From Porphyromonadaceae bacterium UBA7332 (GTDB lineage Bacteria > Bacteroidota > Bacteroidia > Bacteroidales > UBA7332), in contig DKPO01000016.1 in assembly GCA_002471225.1 (NCBI GenBank), forward strand, positions 130,410 to 194,409: a stretch of 64,000 bases of DNA. The letters run 5' to 3'. This document shows, piece after piece, positions 41,934-50,951 of the stretch; positions within the stretch are counted from its first letter, which is position 1; every line of letters starts with the position of its first letter. Under the pieces are notes generated by a model that did not search any database, was not told the DNA's origin, and was given only the letters and a program-made list of their open reading frames with translations. The position numbers and the translations under genes were made by a program.

Positions 41934-42029
41934 AACGGAAATGTACCTGTTCTGTCAGGGCACTAATGCCCTGCTATCTGACTTTCTTTCGGAGATTTCT
42001 TCCGTTTGTAATCCTGAGTTCAAACTCAG
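41934..42029 (+). promoter_or_regulatory. Structured RNA region in the leader of the pump genes
   Basis: Three nested or adjacent stems: a closing stem AACGGAA / TTCCGTT (41934-41940 with 42000-42006), an internal perfect hairpin CAGGGCA-CTAA-TGCCCTG (41956-41973), and a following hairpin CTGAGTT-CA-AACTCAG (42014-42029). No U-run follows any of them. They start right after the stop codon of the small protein and lie 190 bp before the adaptor gene. Confidence 0.45.
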
Positions 42030-42218
42030 TTCGCAATCAGAAGTCTTCTGCTCCTATGTACTCTATCTCTATACAGAGTATTAAACCCGCATGTCTTTAT
42101 TTACAAACAAGCTGAGTGTTTATTCATTTGGCTCAATAGGTTACAACTATATACAGACAGCTCCGATAACAGAAAGTATATACACTCCCAATTATGAATT
42201 TAAAGATCAACAAGAAAC

Positions 42219-43439
42219 ATGAAAACTTATCTATATATTTTTCTGACATTCTCTTTATCCCTATTTATGAGCTGCAATGCTTCGCAAAACAATACAAAAC
42301 AAGAAGCTCATCAGCATAAAGACGGAGACAATCATGATCATGCGAACGAAACCGATCATGAACATTCAGAGGACGACGGTCACGACCACGGAAGTAAATC
42401 CTCTGACGAAAATCATTCAGACGAAATCGTATTTACACAAAGCCAGGCCAAAGCAGTCGATCTGAAAACAGAGACACTTCAGACGCAACCTTTCAGCTAT
42501 ATAATCAAGACAAGCGGACAGATTCAGGCGCCACAGGGTGACGAACAAACAGTTGTTGCCACAACAGCCGGTATTGTCAGTTTTACGAATGCTTCAATTA
42601 CAGACGGAACAGCCATCCGTGCAGGCGAAACCCTCGTTACGATTTCTGCAAAGAATCTACAAAACGGAGATCCTGCCTTAAGAGCAAAAATAGAATTTGA
42701 AACCGCCGAGAAAGAATATAAAAGAGCTGAAGAACTGGCAGTTGATAAGATCATTTCGGCTAAACAGTTTGAGCAAACACGCCTTGCATACGAAAATGCA
42801 AAGAATGCCTATCAGGCTCAGGCAGGGAATATAACGGCTTCGGGAATACGCGTAGCTTCTCCTATCAGCGGATATATTAAAAACCGTATGGTCAATCAGG
42901 GTGAATACGTATCAGTAGGTCAACCTATTGCAACGGTCGCACAAAACCGCCGTCTGCAACTTCGGGCTGAAATTTCCGAAAACTACTTCAAATATCTTAA
43001 GAGTATCAGCAGTGCCAATTTCAGAACGGCTTACGATAATTCGACGTATAAATTATCTGATTTAAACGGCAAATTGATCTCCTATGGTAAAACATCGGGT
43101 AACAGCTCTTTTTATATTCCCGTAACTTTTGAGTTTGACAATATCGGTGATATTATACCCGGCTCATTTACGGAAGTATATTTGTTATCAACTGTCAGAG
43201 ATAATGTTTTATCTGTTCCATTAACGGCTCTGACTGAAGAGCAGGGACTTCACTTCGTTTACATCCGTACGGAACCTGAGGCTTATATCAAAAAAGAAGT
43301 AACTATCGGTCAAAACGACGGAGAAAGAGTCGAAATAATCAAAGGACTGAATGCAGGCGATATAGTCGTTACCCAGGGTGTCACTCAGGTTAAACTCGCT
43401 TCTGCATCAGGTGCGATACCAGACGGACACAACCACTAA
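42219..43439 (+). CDS. HME-RND periplasmic adaptor (CzcB/CusB type)
   Basis: 406 residues. Lipoprotein signal (lipobox FMSC, Cys19), then a striking His/Asp-rich region (about 30-70, 'DNHDHANETDHEHSEDDGHD') likely to bind metal. The membrane-fusion core follows: 'IKTSGQIQAPQGDEQTVVAT', a coiled-coil hairpin (about 145-200), lipoyl and beta-barrel parts, and the end 'VVTQGVTQVKLASASGAIPD'. It links the inner-membrane pump to the outer-membrane channel encoded by the next two genes. Confidence 0.92.
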   Translation: MKTYLYIFLTFSLSLFMSCNASQNNTKQEAHQHKDGDNHDHANETDHEHSEDDGHDHGSKSSDENHSDEIVFTQSQAKAVDLKTETLQTQPFSYIIKTSGQIQAPQGDEQTVVATTAGIVSFTNASITDGTAIRAGETLVTISAKNLQNGDPALRAKIEFETAEKEYKRAEELAVDKIISAKQFEQTRLAYENAKNAYQAQAGNITASGIRVASPISGYIKNRMVNQGEYVSVGQPIATVAQNRRLQLRAEISENYFKYLKSISSANFRTAYDNSTYKLSDLNGKLISYGKTSGNSSFYIPVTFEFDNIGDIIPGSFTEVYLLSTVRDNVLSVPLTALTEEQGLHFVYIRTEPEAYIKKEVTIGQNDGERVEIIKGLNAGDIVVTQGVTQVKLASASGAIPDGHNH

Positions 43440-43463
43440 TTCTCACCCATAAATGCACAAATT

Positions 43464-46400
43464 ATGCTGAATAAAATCATAAAATTTTCACTTAATAATC
43501 GTTTGGCTGTCCTTGTGGCTTCCTTATTATTAATGATTGGCGGCATCTATACGGCAACCAATATGGAAGTAGATGTATTTCCGGATCTGAATGCCCCGAC
43601 CGTAGTTGTGATGACTGAAGCCAAAGGTATGGCACCTGAAGAGGTGGAAAGATTGGTTACCTTCCCTCTCGAAACAGCCGTTAACGGAGCAACTGACGTA
43701 CGCCGTGTACGCTCGTCCTCCACTACAGGTTTCTCTATCGTATGGGTCGAGTTCGACTGGAATACCAATATATATCTGGCTCGCCAGATCGTATCCGAGA
43801 AACTGGCTATCGTTAAGGATCAGCTTCCGCCAAACGTTGGAAATCCGACATTAGGACCTCAGTCATCTATTTTAGGTGAATTAATGTTTGTCGCTCTGAC
43901 TTCCGACTCAACTTCTTTACAGGAATTGCGCACACTGGCAGACTGGAGTATTCGTCCACGTATTCTGGCAACAGGAGGTGTAGCTCAGGTCACAGTATTG
44001 GGCGGTGAAATCAAAGAGTATCAGATTCTACTGAATCCTGAAAAAATGAAACACTACGGCATCGGACTCAATCAGGTCAATAATGCCGTATCAAATATGA
44101 ATCAGAATGCTGCCGGAGGAGTATTATACGAGTACGGCAATGAATATATCATTCGCGGAATTTTATCAACCGACCAGATCGAATCTCTCGGTAAGGCTGT
44201 AATAACGACTATTGACGATGTTCCCGTACTGCTTGAGAATATTGCTGAAATCAAAATCGGTAATAAAGCTCCCAAAATGGGGATTGCCTCCACAAACGGG
44301 AAGCCTGCCGTTTTAATGACAATCACGAAACAACCGAATACAAGTACACTGGATCTGACTCAAAAGCTGGATGCTTCTATAGCAGACCTGCAAAAGTCTT
44401 TGCCTGCAGACGTGAAGATGACAACAGATATCTATCGTCAGGAAAGATTCATCAATAACTCGATTGATAATGTTCAGAAATCACTTTACGAAGGTGCTGT
44501 ATTCGTAATTATCGTATTGTTCATTTTCCTAATGAATGTGCGTACGACCGTTATCTCTCTTGTCACAATCCCTTTAGCACTGGTAACATCTATTCTGGCT
44601 CTGAAATTCATGGGACTGACTATTAACACGATGAGTTTAGGCGGGATGGCAATTGCAATCGGATCCCTCGTTGATGATGCTATTGTCGACGTTGAAAATG
44701 TATTTAAACGATTACGTGAGAACCGTAACAAACCGCAAAAAGACAGAAAAACAACACTAAGTGTCATTTTCGATGCTTCCAAAGAAGTGCGAATGCCGAT
44801 TTTGAATTCAACATTGATCATTATTGCTTCATTCGTACCCCTATTCTTCCTTTCAGGAATGGAAGGACGTATGCTTGCTCCTCTGGGAATCGCATTTATC
44901 GTAGCACTCGGTGCCTCAACATTGGTTGCGCTTACACTGACTCCTGTTTTGTGTAGTTATTTATTGGGTAAGGATAAAAAAGCAGACTCTCAGCTTGAGA
45001 AAGAACCGTGGGTCGCACGTAAACTTAAGACTGGATATGCCTTGCTTCTGGAATGGAGTTTACTTCATAAAAAAGTATTGTTATCTGTTACAGCAGCAAT
45101 ACTTCTGGGGGCAATCATTCTCTTCTCAACGTTAGGCCGGAGTTTTTTACCTCCGTTTAACGAAGGATCCTTTACGGTAAGTGTAAGTACACTTCCGGGA
45201 ATATCACTGGAAGAATCTGACAGAGTAGGACGTATTATCGAAGAACAACTTCTGACGATTCCCGAAATTCAGACTGTAGGACGTAAAACGGGGCGTGCCG
45301 AATTGGACGAGCACGCACTGGGCGTAAATGTTTCCGAAGTGGAAGCCCCTTTTGTACTGAATAAAAGATCAAAAGACGAAGTTTTGGCTGAGATACGCGA
45401 GAAAATGAAAAATATTCCCGGAGTGAATGTCGAAGTCGGTGCTCCGATTACTCACCGTATTGATGCCATGCTATCGGGAACACGTGCAAGTATTGCCATC
45501 AAACTTTTCGGCACGGATCTTAACAAAATGTTCTCAATCGGTAATCAGATCAAAGGAGCTATCGAAAATGTAGAAGGAATAGCTGATCTGAATGTAGAAC
45601 AACAGATCGAAAGACCACAACTGAAAATTGAACCCAAGCGTGAAGTTCTTGCTAAATATGGTATTACACTTCCTGAGTTTGCCGAAATCGTAAATACAAT
45701 GCTGGCAGGAGAAGTTGTTTCTCAGGTCTATGAAGGCAATAAATCCTTCGACCTGACTTTAAAAGTCAATGATGACAGTCGTGAAACAGCAGATAAAATC
45801 AAAAATCTGATTGTAGATGCTCAAGGCAGAAAGATTCCTTTAGGCAACATTGCCAATATCGTTTCTTCAATGGGTCCAAATACCATTAACCGAGAGAATG
45901 TAGCCCGTAAAATCGTTATATCAGCCAATGTTGCAGGTCGCGATTTATTAGGTGTAGTAAATGATATCAGAGATCAGATTAATGGGCAGATCGAATTGCC
46001 GGAGGGTTATCATATCGAATACGGGGGTCAGTTCGAGAGTGAACAGGCTGCATCACGTACACTGATGATCACTTCTGTTTTCTCGGTTTTCGTAATCTTT
46101 CTTTTACTGTTCAATCAGTTCAGAAGTGCGATACAATCTGCTGTTATTCTGTTGAATCTTCCTTTAGCTCTTATCGGAGGAGTAATAGCTATCAGTATTA
46201 CCGGAGGCGTAATCAGCATCCCGGCTATTATCGGATTCATTTCATTGTTTGGTATCGCTACACGTAACGGAATGCTATTGATATCCCGCTACAATGATTT
46301 GCAGGCAGAGGGGTTCTCTCCTACCGAAAGTGTCATACTCGGATCCATAGACCGATTGAATCCGATTCTTATGACAGCTCTAACCACGGGACTTGCATTA

Positions 46401-46586
46401 ATTCCGCTGGCTATAGGTGGAGATTTACCGGGAAATGAAATTCAAAGTCCTATGGCCATTGTCATCTTGGGAGGATTATTTACATCCACTCTTTTGAATG
46501 CGTTCATCATCCCTATCATGTATCTTCTTACAAATAAGAAAGTCAAAAACGAAGTCATTATCAGTGACACAGATCAGGAGGCATAA
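43464..46586 (+). CDS. HME-RND heavy-metal efflux pump (CzcA/CusA type)
   Basis: 1040 residues, twelve membrane helices, two large periplasmic loops. The family start 'LNKIIKFSLNNRLAVLVASL' and 'VDVFPDLNAPTVVVMTEAKG' are typical. Helix 4 has 'GSLVDDAIVDVENVFKRLRE' with the acidic proton-relay residues of metal pumps. Methionine pairs that mark copper and silver pumps are not obvious, so zinc, cobalt or nickel may be the substrate. Starts 24 bp after the adaptor and ends 2 bp before the channel gene. Confidence 0.93.
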   Translation: MLNKIIKFSLNNRLAVLVASLLLMIGGIYTATNMEVDVFPDLNAPTVVVMTEAKGMAPEEVERLVTFPLETAVNGATDVRRVRSSSTTGFSIVWVEFDWNTNIYLARQIVSEKLAIVKDQLPPNVGNPTLGPQSSILGELMFVALTSDSTSLQELRTLADWSIRPRILATGGVAQVTVLGGEIKEYQILLNPEKMKHYGIGLNQVNNAVSNMNQNAAGGVLYEYGNEYIIRGILSTDQIESLGKAVITTIDDVPVLLENIAEIKIGNKAPKMGIASTNGKPAVLMTITKQPNTSTLDLTQKLDASIADLQKSLPADVKMTTDIYRQERFINNSIDNVQKSLYEGAVFVIIVLFIFLMNVRTTVISLVTIPLALVTSILALKFMGLTINTMSLGGMAIAIGSLVDDAIVDVENVFKRLRENRNKPQKDRKTTLSVIFDASKEVRMPILNSTLIIIASFVPLFFLSGMEGRMLAPLGIAFIVALGASTLVALTLTPVLCSYLLGKDKKADSQLEKEPWVARKLKTGYALLLEWSLLHKKVLLSVTAAILLGAIILFSTLGRSFLPPFNEGSFTVSVSTLPGISLEESDRVGRIIEEQLLTIPEIQTVGRKTGRAELDEHALGVNVSEVEAPFVLNKRSKDEVLAEIREKMKNIPGVNVEVGAPITHRIDAMLSGTRASIAIKLFGTDLNKMFSIGNQIKGAIENVEGIADLNVEQQIERPQLKIEPKREVLAKYGITLPEFAEIVNTMLAGEVVSQVYEGNKSFDLTLKVNDDSRETADKIKNLIVDAQGRKIPLGNIANIVSSMGPNTINRENVARKIVISANVAGRDLLGVVNDIRDQINGQIELPEGYHIEYGGQFESEQAASRTLMITSVFSVFVIFLLLFNQFRSAIQSAVILLNLPLALIGGVIAISITGGVISIPAIIGFISLFGIATRNGMLLISRYNDLQAEGFSPTESVILGSIDRLNPILMTALTTGLALIPLAIGGDLPGNEIQSPMAIVILGGLFTSTLLNAFIIPIMYLLTNKKVKNEVIISDTDQEA

Positions 46587-46588
46587 CT

Positions 46589-47770
46589 ATGAAATATCTA
46601 TATATAATTCTGCTCATTACTCTTTCGGCTATTGCACCGTTAAGTGCACAAAACAGTATGAACAGTGTACTGGACAGCATAGAACAAAACAATACAACTT
46701 TGAAAGCTCTGCGGGAAACCGCAGAGGCTCAAAAGCTCGAAAACAGAACTGATATATATCTTTCCGATCCGGAGATTGGGTTCAACTACCTTTGGGGGAA
46801 TCCCTCTTCCGTAGGTACCAGACAGGATATAAGCATTAAACAAAACTTTGATTTCCCGACCATTTCAGGTTTGAAAAGCAAAGTAGCTAACGAACAAAAC
46901 CGATTAATTGAATGGCAATACAAATCGGACCGGATGAATATCCTGTTAGAAGCCAAACAATATTATTTAGATCTGATTTATTACAACTCTTTGCTTAAAG
47001 AACTATCCGTTCGTAAAGAGCATGCGGAAACCATCGCTATCAGTCAGAAAGAACGTCTGGATCGCGGAGATGGCAATATACTTGAGCTCAACAATGTTCA
47101 ATTAAATCTTTCGACTATTCAAGGTGAAATTACACGAATTGAAACCGAACGGAATACGGCTATATCCAATCTTATACGATTGAACGGAGGAAAAGAAATA
47201 GTAAGTACGGAATCGGAATTTCAGGCAATCGAGTTACCCGTTAACTTTGATAACTGGTACGAAACTGCCTCGGAGAAAAATCCGGTATTGGCCTTTGTCA
47301 AACAAGAAATAGAAGTGAGCAAAAAGCAGGTATCATTAAGTAAGTCAATGGGACTACCTACGTTTTCGGCAGGCTATATGAGTGAAAATGTAGTCGGCCA
47401 AAGATATCAGGGAGTATCGGTAGGAATATCCGTTCCGCTTTGGTCTAATAAAAACAAAGTGAAGCAAGCTAAAAGTGCAGTGCGCGCAGCAGAAAGTCGT
47501 CAAACGGACATCAAACAGCAATTATACAGTCAATTACAGACTCTGTACAACAGAACATCCGGACTTAAAAATGTAGCGGATAATTATCGCGCAGCATTAT
47601 CCAGTGCCAATAACAGTATCTTATTAAAAAAAGCATTAGATGCCGGTGAGATATCGCTATTAGATTACATCGTCGAAATCGGATTGTATTACAACACAAT
47701 CAATCAGGCATTACAAGCAGAACTGGATTATCAGAAAGCTTTTGCCGAACTTTCAGCCGCTGAATTATAG
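46589..47770 (+). CDS. TolC-family outer-membrane channel of the metal pump (CzcC type)
   Basis: 393 residues with a signal peptide (about 1-20, APLSAQ). Long helices with two TolC repeats ('LEAKQYYLDLIYYNSLLKEL' and 'SSANNSILLKKALDAGEISL') and the 'GYMSENVVGQRYQGVSVGIS' strand pair that enters the outer membrane. Completes the tripartite pump. It is followed by a clear terminator. Confidence 0.92.
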   Translation: MKYLYIILLITLSAIAPLSAQNSMNSVLDSIEQNNTTLKALRETAEAQKLENRTDIYLSDPEIGFNYLWGNPSSVGTRQDISIKQNFDFPTISGLKSKVANEQNRLIEWQYKSDRMNILLEAKQYYLDLIYYNSLLKELSVRKEHAETIAISQKERLDRGDGNILELNNVQLNLSTIQGEITRIETERNTAISNLIRLNGGKEIVSTESEFQAIELPVNFDNWYETASEKNPVLAFVKQEIEVSKKQVSLSKSMGLPTFSAGYMSENVVGQRYQGVSVGISVPLWSNKNKVKQAKSAVRAAESRQTDIKQQLYSQLQTLYNRTSGLKNVADNYRAALSSANNSILLKKALDAGEISLLDYIVEIGLYYNTINQALQAELDYQKAFAELSAAEL

Positions 47771-47813
47771 AAATCCCACCAAAGATCCGGCAAAACTTAT
47801 AGAATAAAAACAT

Positions 47814-47862
47814 AAAGGACAAACTACCAACGGCGAATAAACAGCCCGTAGTTTGTCCTTTT
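47814..47862 (+). terminator. Terminator of the metal-efflux operon
   Basis: 14-bp perfect stem (47814-47827 with 47848-47861) followed by T-rich sequence. Confidence 0.85.
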
Positions 47863-47977
47863 ATTTCTGAATCACTATCAACAATCTAATACTCTCATTC
47901 TCATTGGTATATTCTTTTTTTGTCCGATATAAGTTGGCAAATATACCTTTCCGGATTTACATACGTACCAAAAGAAT

Positions 47978-48119
47978 TTTACATACCTATGTAAATATAT
48001 TTAGATACGTAGCAACGCTGACGCTGATACGTATCTAAATCTGAGTCAATCAGACAAGGAATAAAAACGAACGCATTTGCCTGGAAAAATGAACGTATTT
48101 CGTTATCGGCAAATGCGTT
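47978..48119. repeat. Cluster of three long palindromes in gene-free DNA
   Basis: TTTACATA-CC-TATGTAAA (47978-47995); a 12-bp perfect inverted repeat TTTAGATACGTA / TACGTATCTAAA (48000-48011 with 48028-48039); and a 12-bp perfect inverted repeat AACGCATTTGCC / GGCAAATGCGTT (48070-48081 with 48108-48119). None carries a terminator U-run. They follow one another with little space, in a 640-bp stretch without genes. Confidence 0.8.
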
Positions 48120-48204
48120 TGTTTTGTTTTCGTAATGCCTTTGTTTTCCGGAGCAAATACGTCCGTATTACCCGAAAAAGATACGGTGTATCTTTCTAAA
48201 GTAA

Positions 48205-48272
48205 CGGTATATCTCTAAAAAGAAACGGCGTATCTTTTCAGAGATACACCGTTTCTTTTTAGAGATATGCCG
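48205..48272. repeat. 31-bp-arm inverted repeat
   Basis: Arms 48205-48235 and 48242-48272 are reverse complements except at two positions, with a 6-nt loop. The arms contain ATATCTCTAAAAAGAAACGG. Degenerate direct copies of the (A)ACGGTATATCT unit occur just before it at about 48182-48197 and 48203-48215. Confidence 0.85.
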
Positions 48273-48280
48273 ATAATTTC

Positions 48281-48488
48281 TACCCGGAGTTTTGATTTTG
48301 AATCGACACTATCGACACCATCATCCTAAATTATTGATTTTCAAATAATAAAAGGTGTCAATTCAGCTATTTCAATCGACACTCAATCGACACCAAAACA
48401 AATAACTATACACTATTATATACCAACAACTTAGATTCAATGGTGTCGATAGTACTGATAGTGTCGATAGAAAATCAAAGTCCGGGTA
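48281..48488. repeat. 208-bp element with long terminal inverted repeats and ATCGACAC repeats
   Basis: The ends TACCCGGA (48281-48288) and TCCGGGTA (48481-48488) are perfect inverses, and the inverted match continues inward through TTTGATTTT and ATCGACACTATC...GACACCAT with two small gaps, about 40 bp in all. Inside, the 8-mer ATCGACAC or its complement occurs six times exactly (48302, 48311, 48375, 48386, 48443, 48461) plus one variant at 48354. No coding frame is credible. No target-site duplication is obvious. Confidence 0.8.
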
Positions 48489-48506
48489 AGCAGCTAAGGG
48501 TTTCTG

Positions 48507-49232
48507 TTATCTGGATTCATTTTCTTCCAGTTTCTTCAGCAACTCATCGGCTTCATTCTGATGATCCAGATGTGAGATATTGCGACCCTGAATCAGGTAA
48601 ACAGCTGCTTCGGCTATATTGGTTGAGTGATCTCCGATACGTTCAATATTATAGGCTATCGAATTGATAATCAAAATATCAGTAATTTCCTGTTCTGAGA
48701 GCTGTTTATTATTATATAGTTTAGGTAACTCCTGGGAAATACGATAAAACAAAGAATCAACTTTATCGTCAAGTTCTATGACATCCTTTGCCATTTCCGG
48801 TTCGCTTTCTGTAAAAGCTTTCAATGCATTTTTAGCCATCAGGACTACGGTATCCAACATTAACTTAAGATCCTCTCTGAAATGAATAAAGATCGGATCC
48901 TTCAGATTGGCCCGTTTCAGAAAATTAGCAATATTAAGTACCAGATCACCGATCCGTTCAAGATAAGCAGTCATATCATAATACGAAATGATCATACGGA
49001 GATTGGTTGCTCTGGGGGTGTAAAGCACAATTGTATTTATTACTTCCGTCCGGATTTTCACTTCCAGGCTATCAATAATCAATTCATTATTGCTTATTGA
49101 GTTATAAAGCGTTTCGTCCTGATTATTATCCATCATTTTACTCAATAAGTCCAGCTGAGTAAAAGCCTCGATAGTCATTACCTGAAAGTCATTGGTTATC
49201 CGGCTGAAAACTTTTTCTTTTAGTGTAGGCAT
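48507..49232 (-). CDS. phoU: PhoU phosphate-signalling protein
   Basis: 241 residues, all helical, two PhoU repeats. Each repeat has the acidic metal-binding pattern, e.g. 'YLERIGDLVLNIANFLKRA' (about 90-108) and 'NIERIGDHSTNIAEAAVYLI' (about 195-214). PhoU couples the Pst transporter to phosphate-responsive control. It is the last gene of the pst operon, 42 bp after pstB. Its stop lies 19 bp from the repeat element. Confidence 0.93.
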   Translation of the reverse strand: MPTLKEKVFSRITNDFQVMTIEAFTQLDLLSKMMDNNQDETLYNSISNNELIIDSLEVKIRTEVINTIVLYTPRATNLRMIISYYDMTAYLERIGDLVLNIANFLKRANLKDPIFIHFREDLKLMLDTVVLMAKNALKAFTESEPEMAKDVIELDDKVDSLFYRISQELPKLYNNKQLSEQEITDILIINSIAYNIERIGDHSTNIAEAAVYLIQGRNISHLDHQNEADELLKKLEENESR

Positions 49233-49274
49233 AGTTTAAGTCTGTTTTTAGTTAGTAAAAAGAGAGAGAAAATA

Positions 49275-50045
49275 TCAGCCGAACTGACCGGAAAGATACT
49301 CTTCTGTCCGTGAATCTGCCGGATTTGTAAACATAACCTGTGTTTCATCATACTCAACCAACTGTCCGAGATACATGAACATCGAATAATCAGAAATACG
49401 GGCTGCTTGTCCCATGTTATGTGTTACAATCACAATCGTATAATCTTTTTTCAGTTCAAGAAGCAACTCTTCTATACGATTTGTCGCGATGGGATCAAGC
49501 GCAGATGTAGGTTCGTCCATTAGGAGTACTTCGGGTTTGAGAGCCAACGCACGTGCAATACACAAACGCTGTTGCTGACCTCCGGAAAGAAACGTTCCTT
49601 TTTTCAGCAATGCATCCTTCACCTCATCCCAAAGCCCCACATTTTTAAGATTCGTCTCGACAAGTTCATCCTTTTCTTTTTTAGACAGCCGGATCCCGTT
49701 TAATGAGTAACCGGCAATTACGTTTTCATAAATGCTCATGGTCGGAAAAGGATTGGGACGTTGGAAAACCATACCTGCTATCCGCCGAACCTCCATCGGG
49801 TTCATCGTCAGGATATTCTGATTATCAATCAGTATTTCACCGGTAATTCTGATATCAGGATAGAGTTCATGCATCCGGTTTACAGCGCGAAGCAATGTAC
49901 TTTTTCCACAGCCGGAAGGTCCCATAATTGCAGTAATCTTATTTCGCTCTATACTTGCCGAAACTTGGTTCACTGCATTCTTGCCGGGGGTATATGATAC
50001 TGAAACATCTTTGAATTCGAGTATTGGATTATCTATATGTAACAT
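49275..50045 (-). CDS. pstB: Phosphate ABC transporter ATP-binding protein
   Basis: 256 residues. Walker A 'IMGPSGCGKSTLLRAVNRM', Q-loop 'VFQRPNPFPTMSIYENV' (the NPFP motif is typical of PstB), signature 'LSGGQQQRLCIARAL', Walker B 'VLLMDEPTSALDP' and switch 'THNMGQAARISD'. It drives phosphate import through PstA/PstC. Confidence 0.96.
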   Translation of the reverse strand: MLHIDNPILEFKDVSVSYTPGKNAVNQVSASIERNKITAIMGPSGCGKSTLLRAVNRMHELYPDIRITGEILIDNQNILTMNPMEVRRIAGMVFQRPNPFPTMSIYENVIAGYSLNGIRLSKKEKDELVETNLKNVGLWDEVKDALLKKGTFLSGGQQQRLCIARALALKPEVLLMDEPTSALDPIATNRIEELLLELKKDYTIVIVTHNMGQAARISDYSMFMYLGQLVEYDETQVMFTNPADSRTEEYLSGQFG

Positions 50046-50066
50046 GTTTGAATGTCTTAGTTAGAT

Positions 50067-50951
50067 TTATTGAATTCGCCATTTATTAGCTACAGACTTG
50101 GCAATTATATTAAGTATAAGAATCAGAACCAAGAGGAACAATGAAGAGCTCCAGATCATATCAACCAGATTCGGATCATTATAGAATTGCCATATCAGCA
50201 AAGAGACAGAACTTGTCGGACGTGTTATGTCCCAATTCACGGCAGAAGCACCGAGAGCCGTCAGCATTAAAGGAGCCGTTTCACCCGTAACACGAGATAC
50301 GGCAAGCAAAATTCCGGTAAACAAGCCACCAAATGCCGAAGGAATCAATACACGAAGTACAACACTGGTATAAGAAGCTCCTAATGCCAGTCCTGCTTCT
50401 TTCAGCGTTCCGGGAAGCATTTTCAAAGTTTCCTCGGTTGAGCGGATTATAAGAGGTAACATCATTATAGCAAGAGCGACGCTTCCTGCTACAGCAGAGT
50501 AACTGCTCAATGGTTTAACGACCCAGAAATAAACAATAATACCGACTACAATAGACGGTGTGCCCTGAAGTAAATCAGTAAGAGAACGAATCAGAGAAGA
50601 GAATCTGTTATTCCTGTGTTCCGACAAATATACTCCTCCCAATATACCGATCGGTATCGCAATAAGAGATGCTATAACGACCATAATCAATGTTCCCGTA
50701 ATACCATTTGCAATACCTCCGGGAATAAGATCTCCCGCATTCTTTGCTTTTATCGCTTCGAGAGTAGTAGGTGCCACTTCCGTAAAGAAACTCAGATTTA
50801 TTTGTCTGTATCCCTTCTTCAGTACTTCCCAAATAATCCAAATAAGAGGAATGGCAGTCAATGATGCCATCAGGCATACACAGACATAAAAGAAACGATC
50901 TTTAAAAATACGGAATGAGACCGATGACGATCTGGATTTATCGGGAATCAT
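50067..50951 (-). CDS. pstA: Phosphate ABC transporter permease PstA
   Basis: 294 residues, six membrane segments, with the permease EAA-loop 'GTLKEAGLALGASYTSVVLR' that contacts PstB. Overlaps the pstC stop by 4 bp, indicating translational coupling. Inner membrane. Confidence 0.94.
   Translation of the reverse strand: MIPDKSRSSSVSFRIFKDRFFYVCVCLMASLTAIPLIWIIWEVLKKGYRQINLSFFTEVAPTTLEAIKAKNAGDLIPGGIANGITGTLIMVVIASLIAIPIGILGGVYLSEHRNNRFSSLIRSLTDLLQGTPSIVVGIIVYFWVVKPLSSYSAVAGSVALAIMMLPLIIRSTEETLKMLPGTLKEAGLALGASYTSVVLRVLIPSAFGGLFTGILLAVSRVTGETAPLMLTALGASAVNWDITRPTSSVSLLIWQFYNDPNLVDMIWSSSLFLLVLILILNIIAKSVANKWRIQ

Noticed and set aside
48205..48272. Ordinary transcription terminator
   Set aside because: Arms of 31 bp are too long, no U-run follows either way, and both neighbouring operons are already accounted for on at least the left side by another terminator.
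47863..48506. CRISPR array
   Set aside because: Repeats are inverted, of differing sequence and irregularly spaced, with no constant spacer length and no cas genes.
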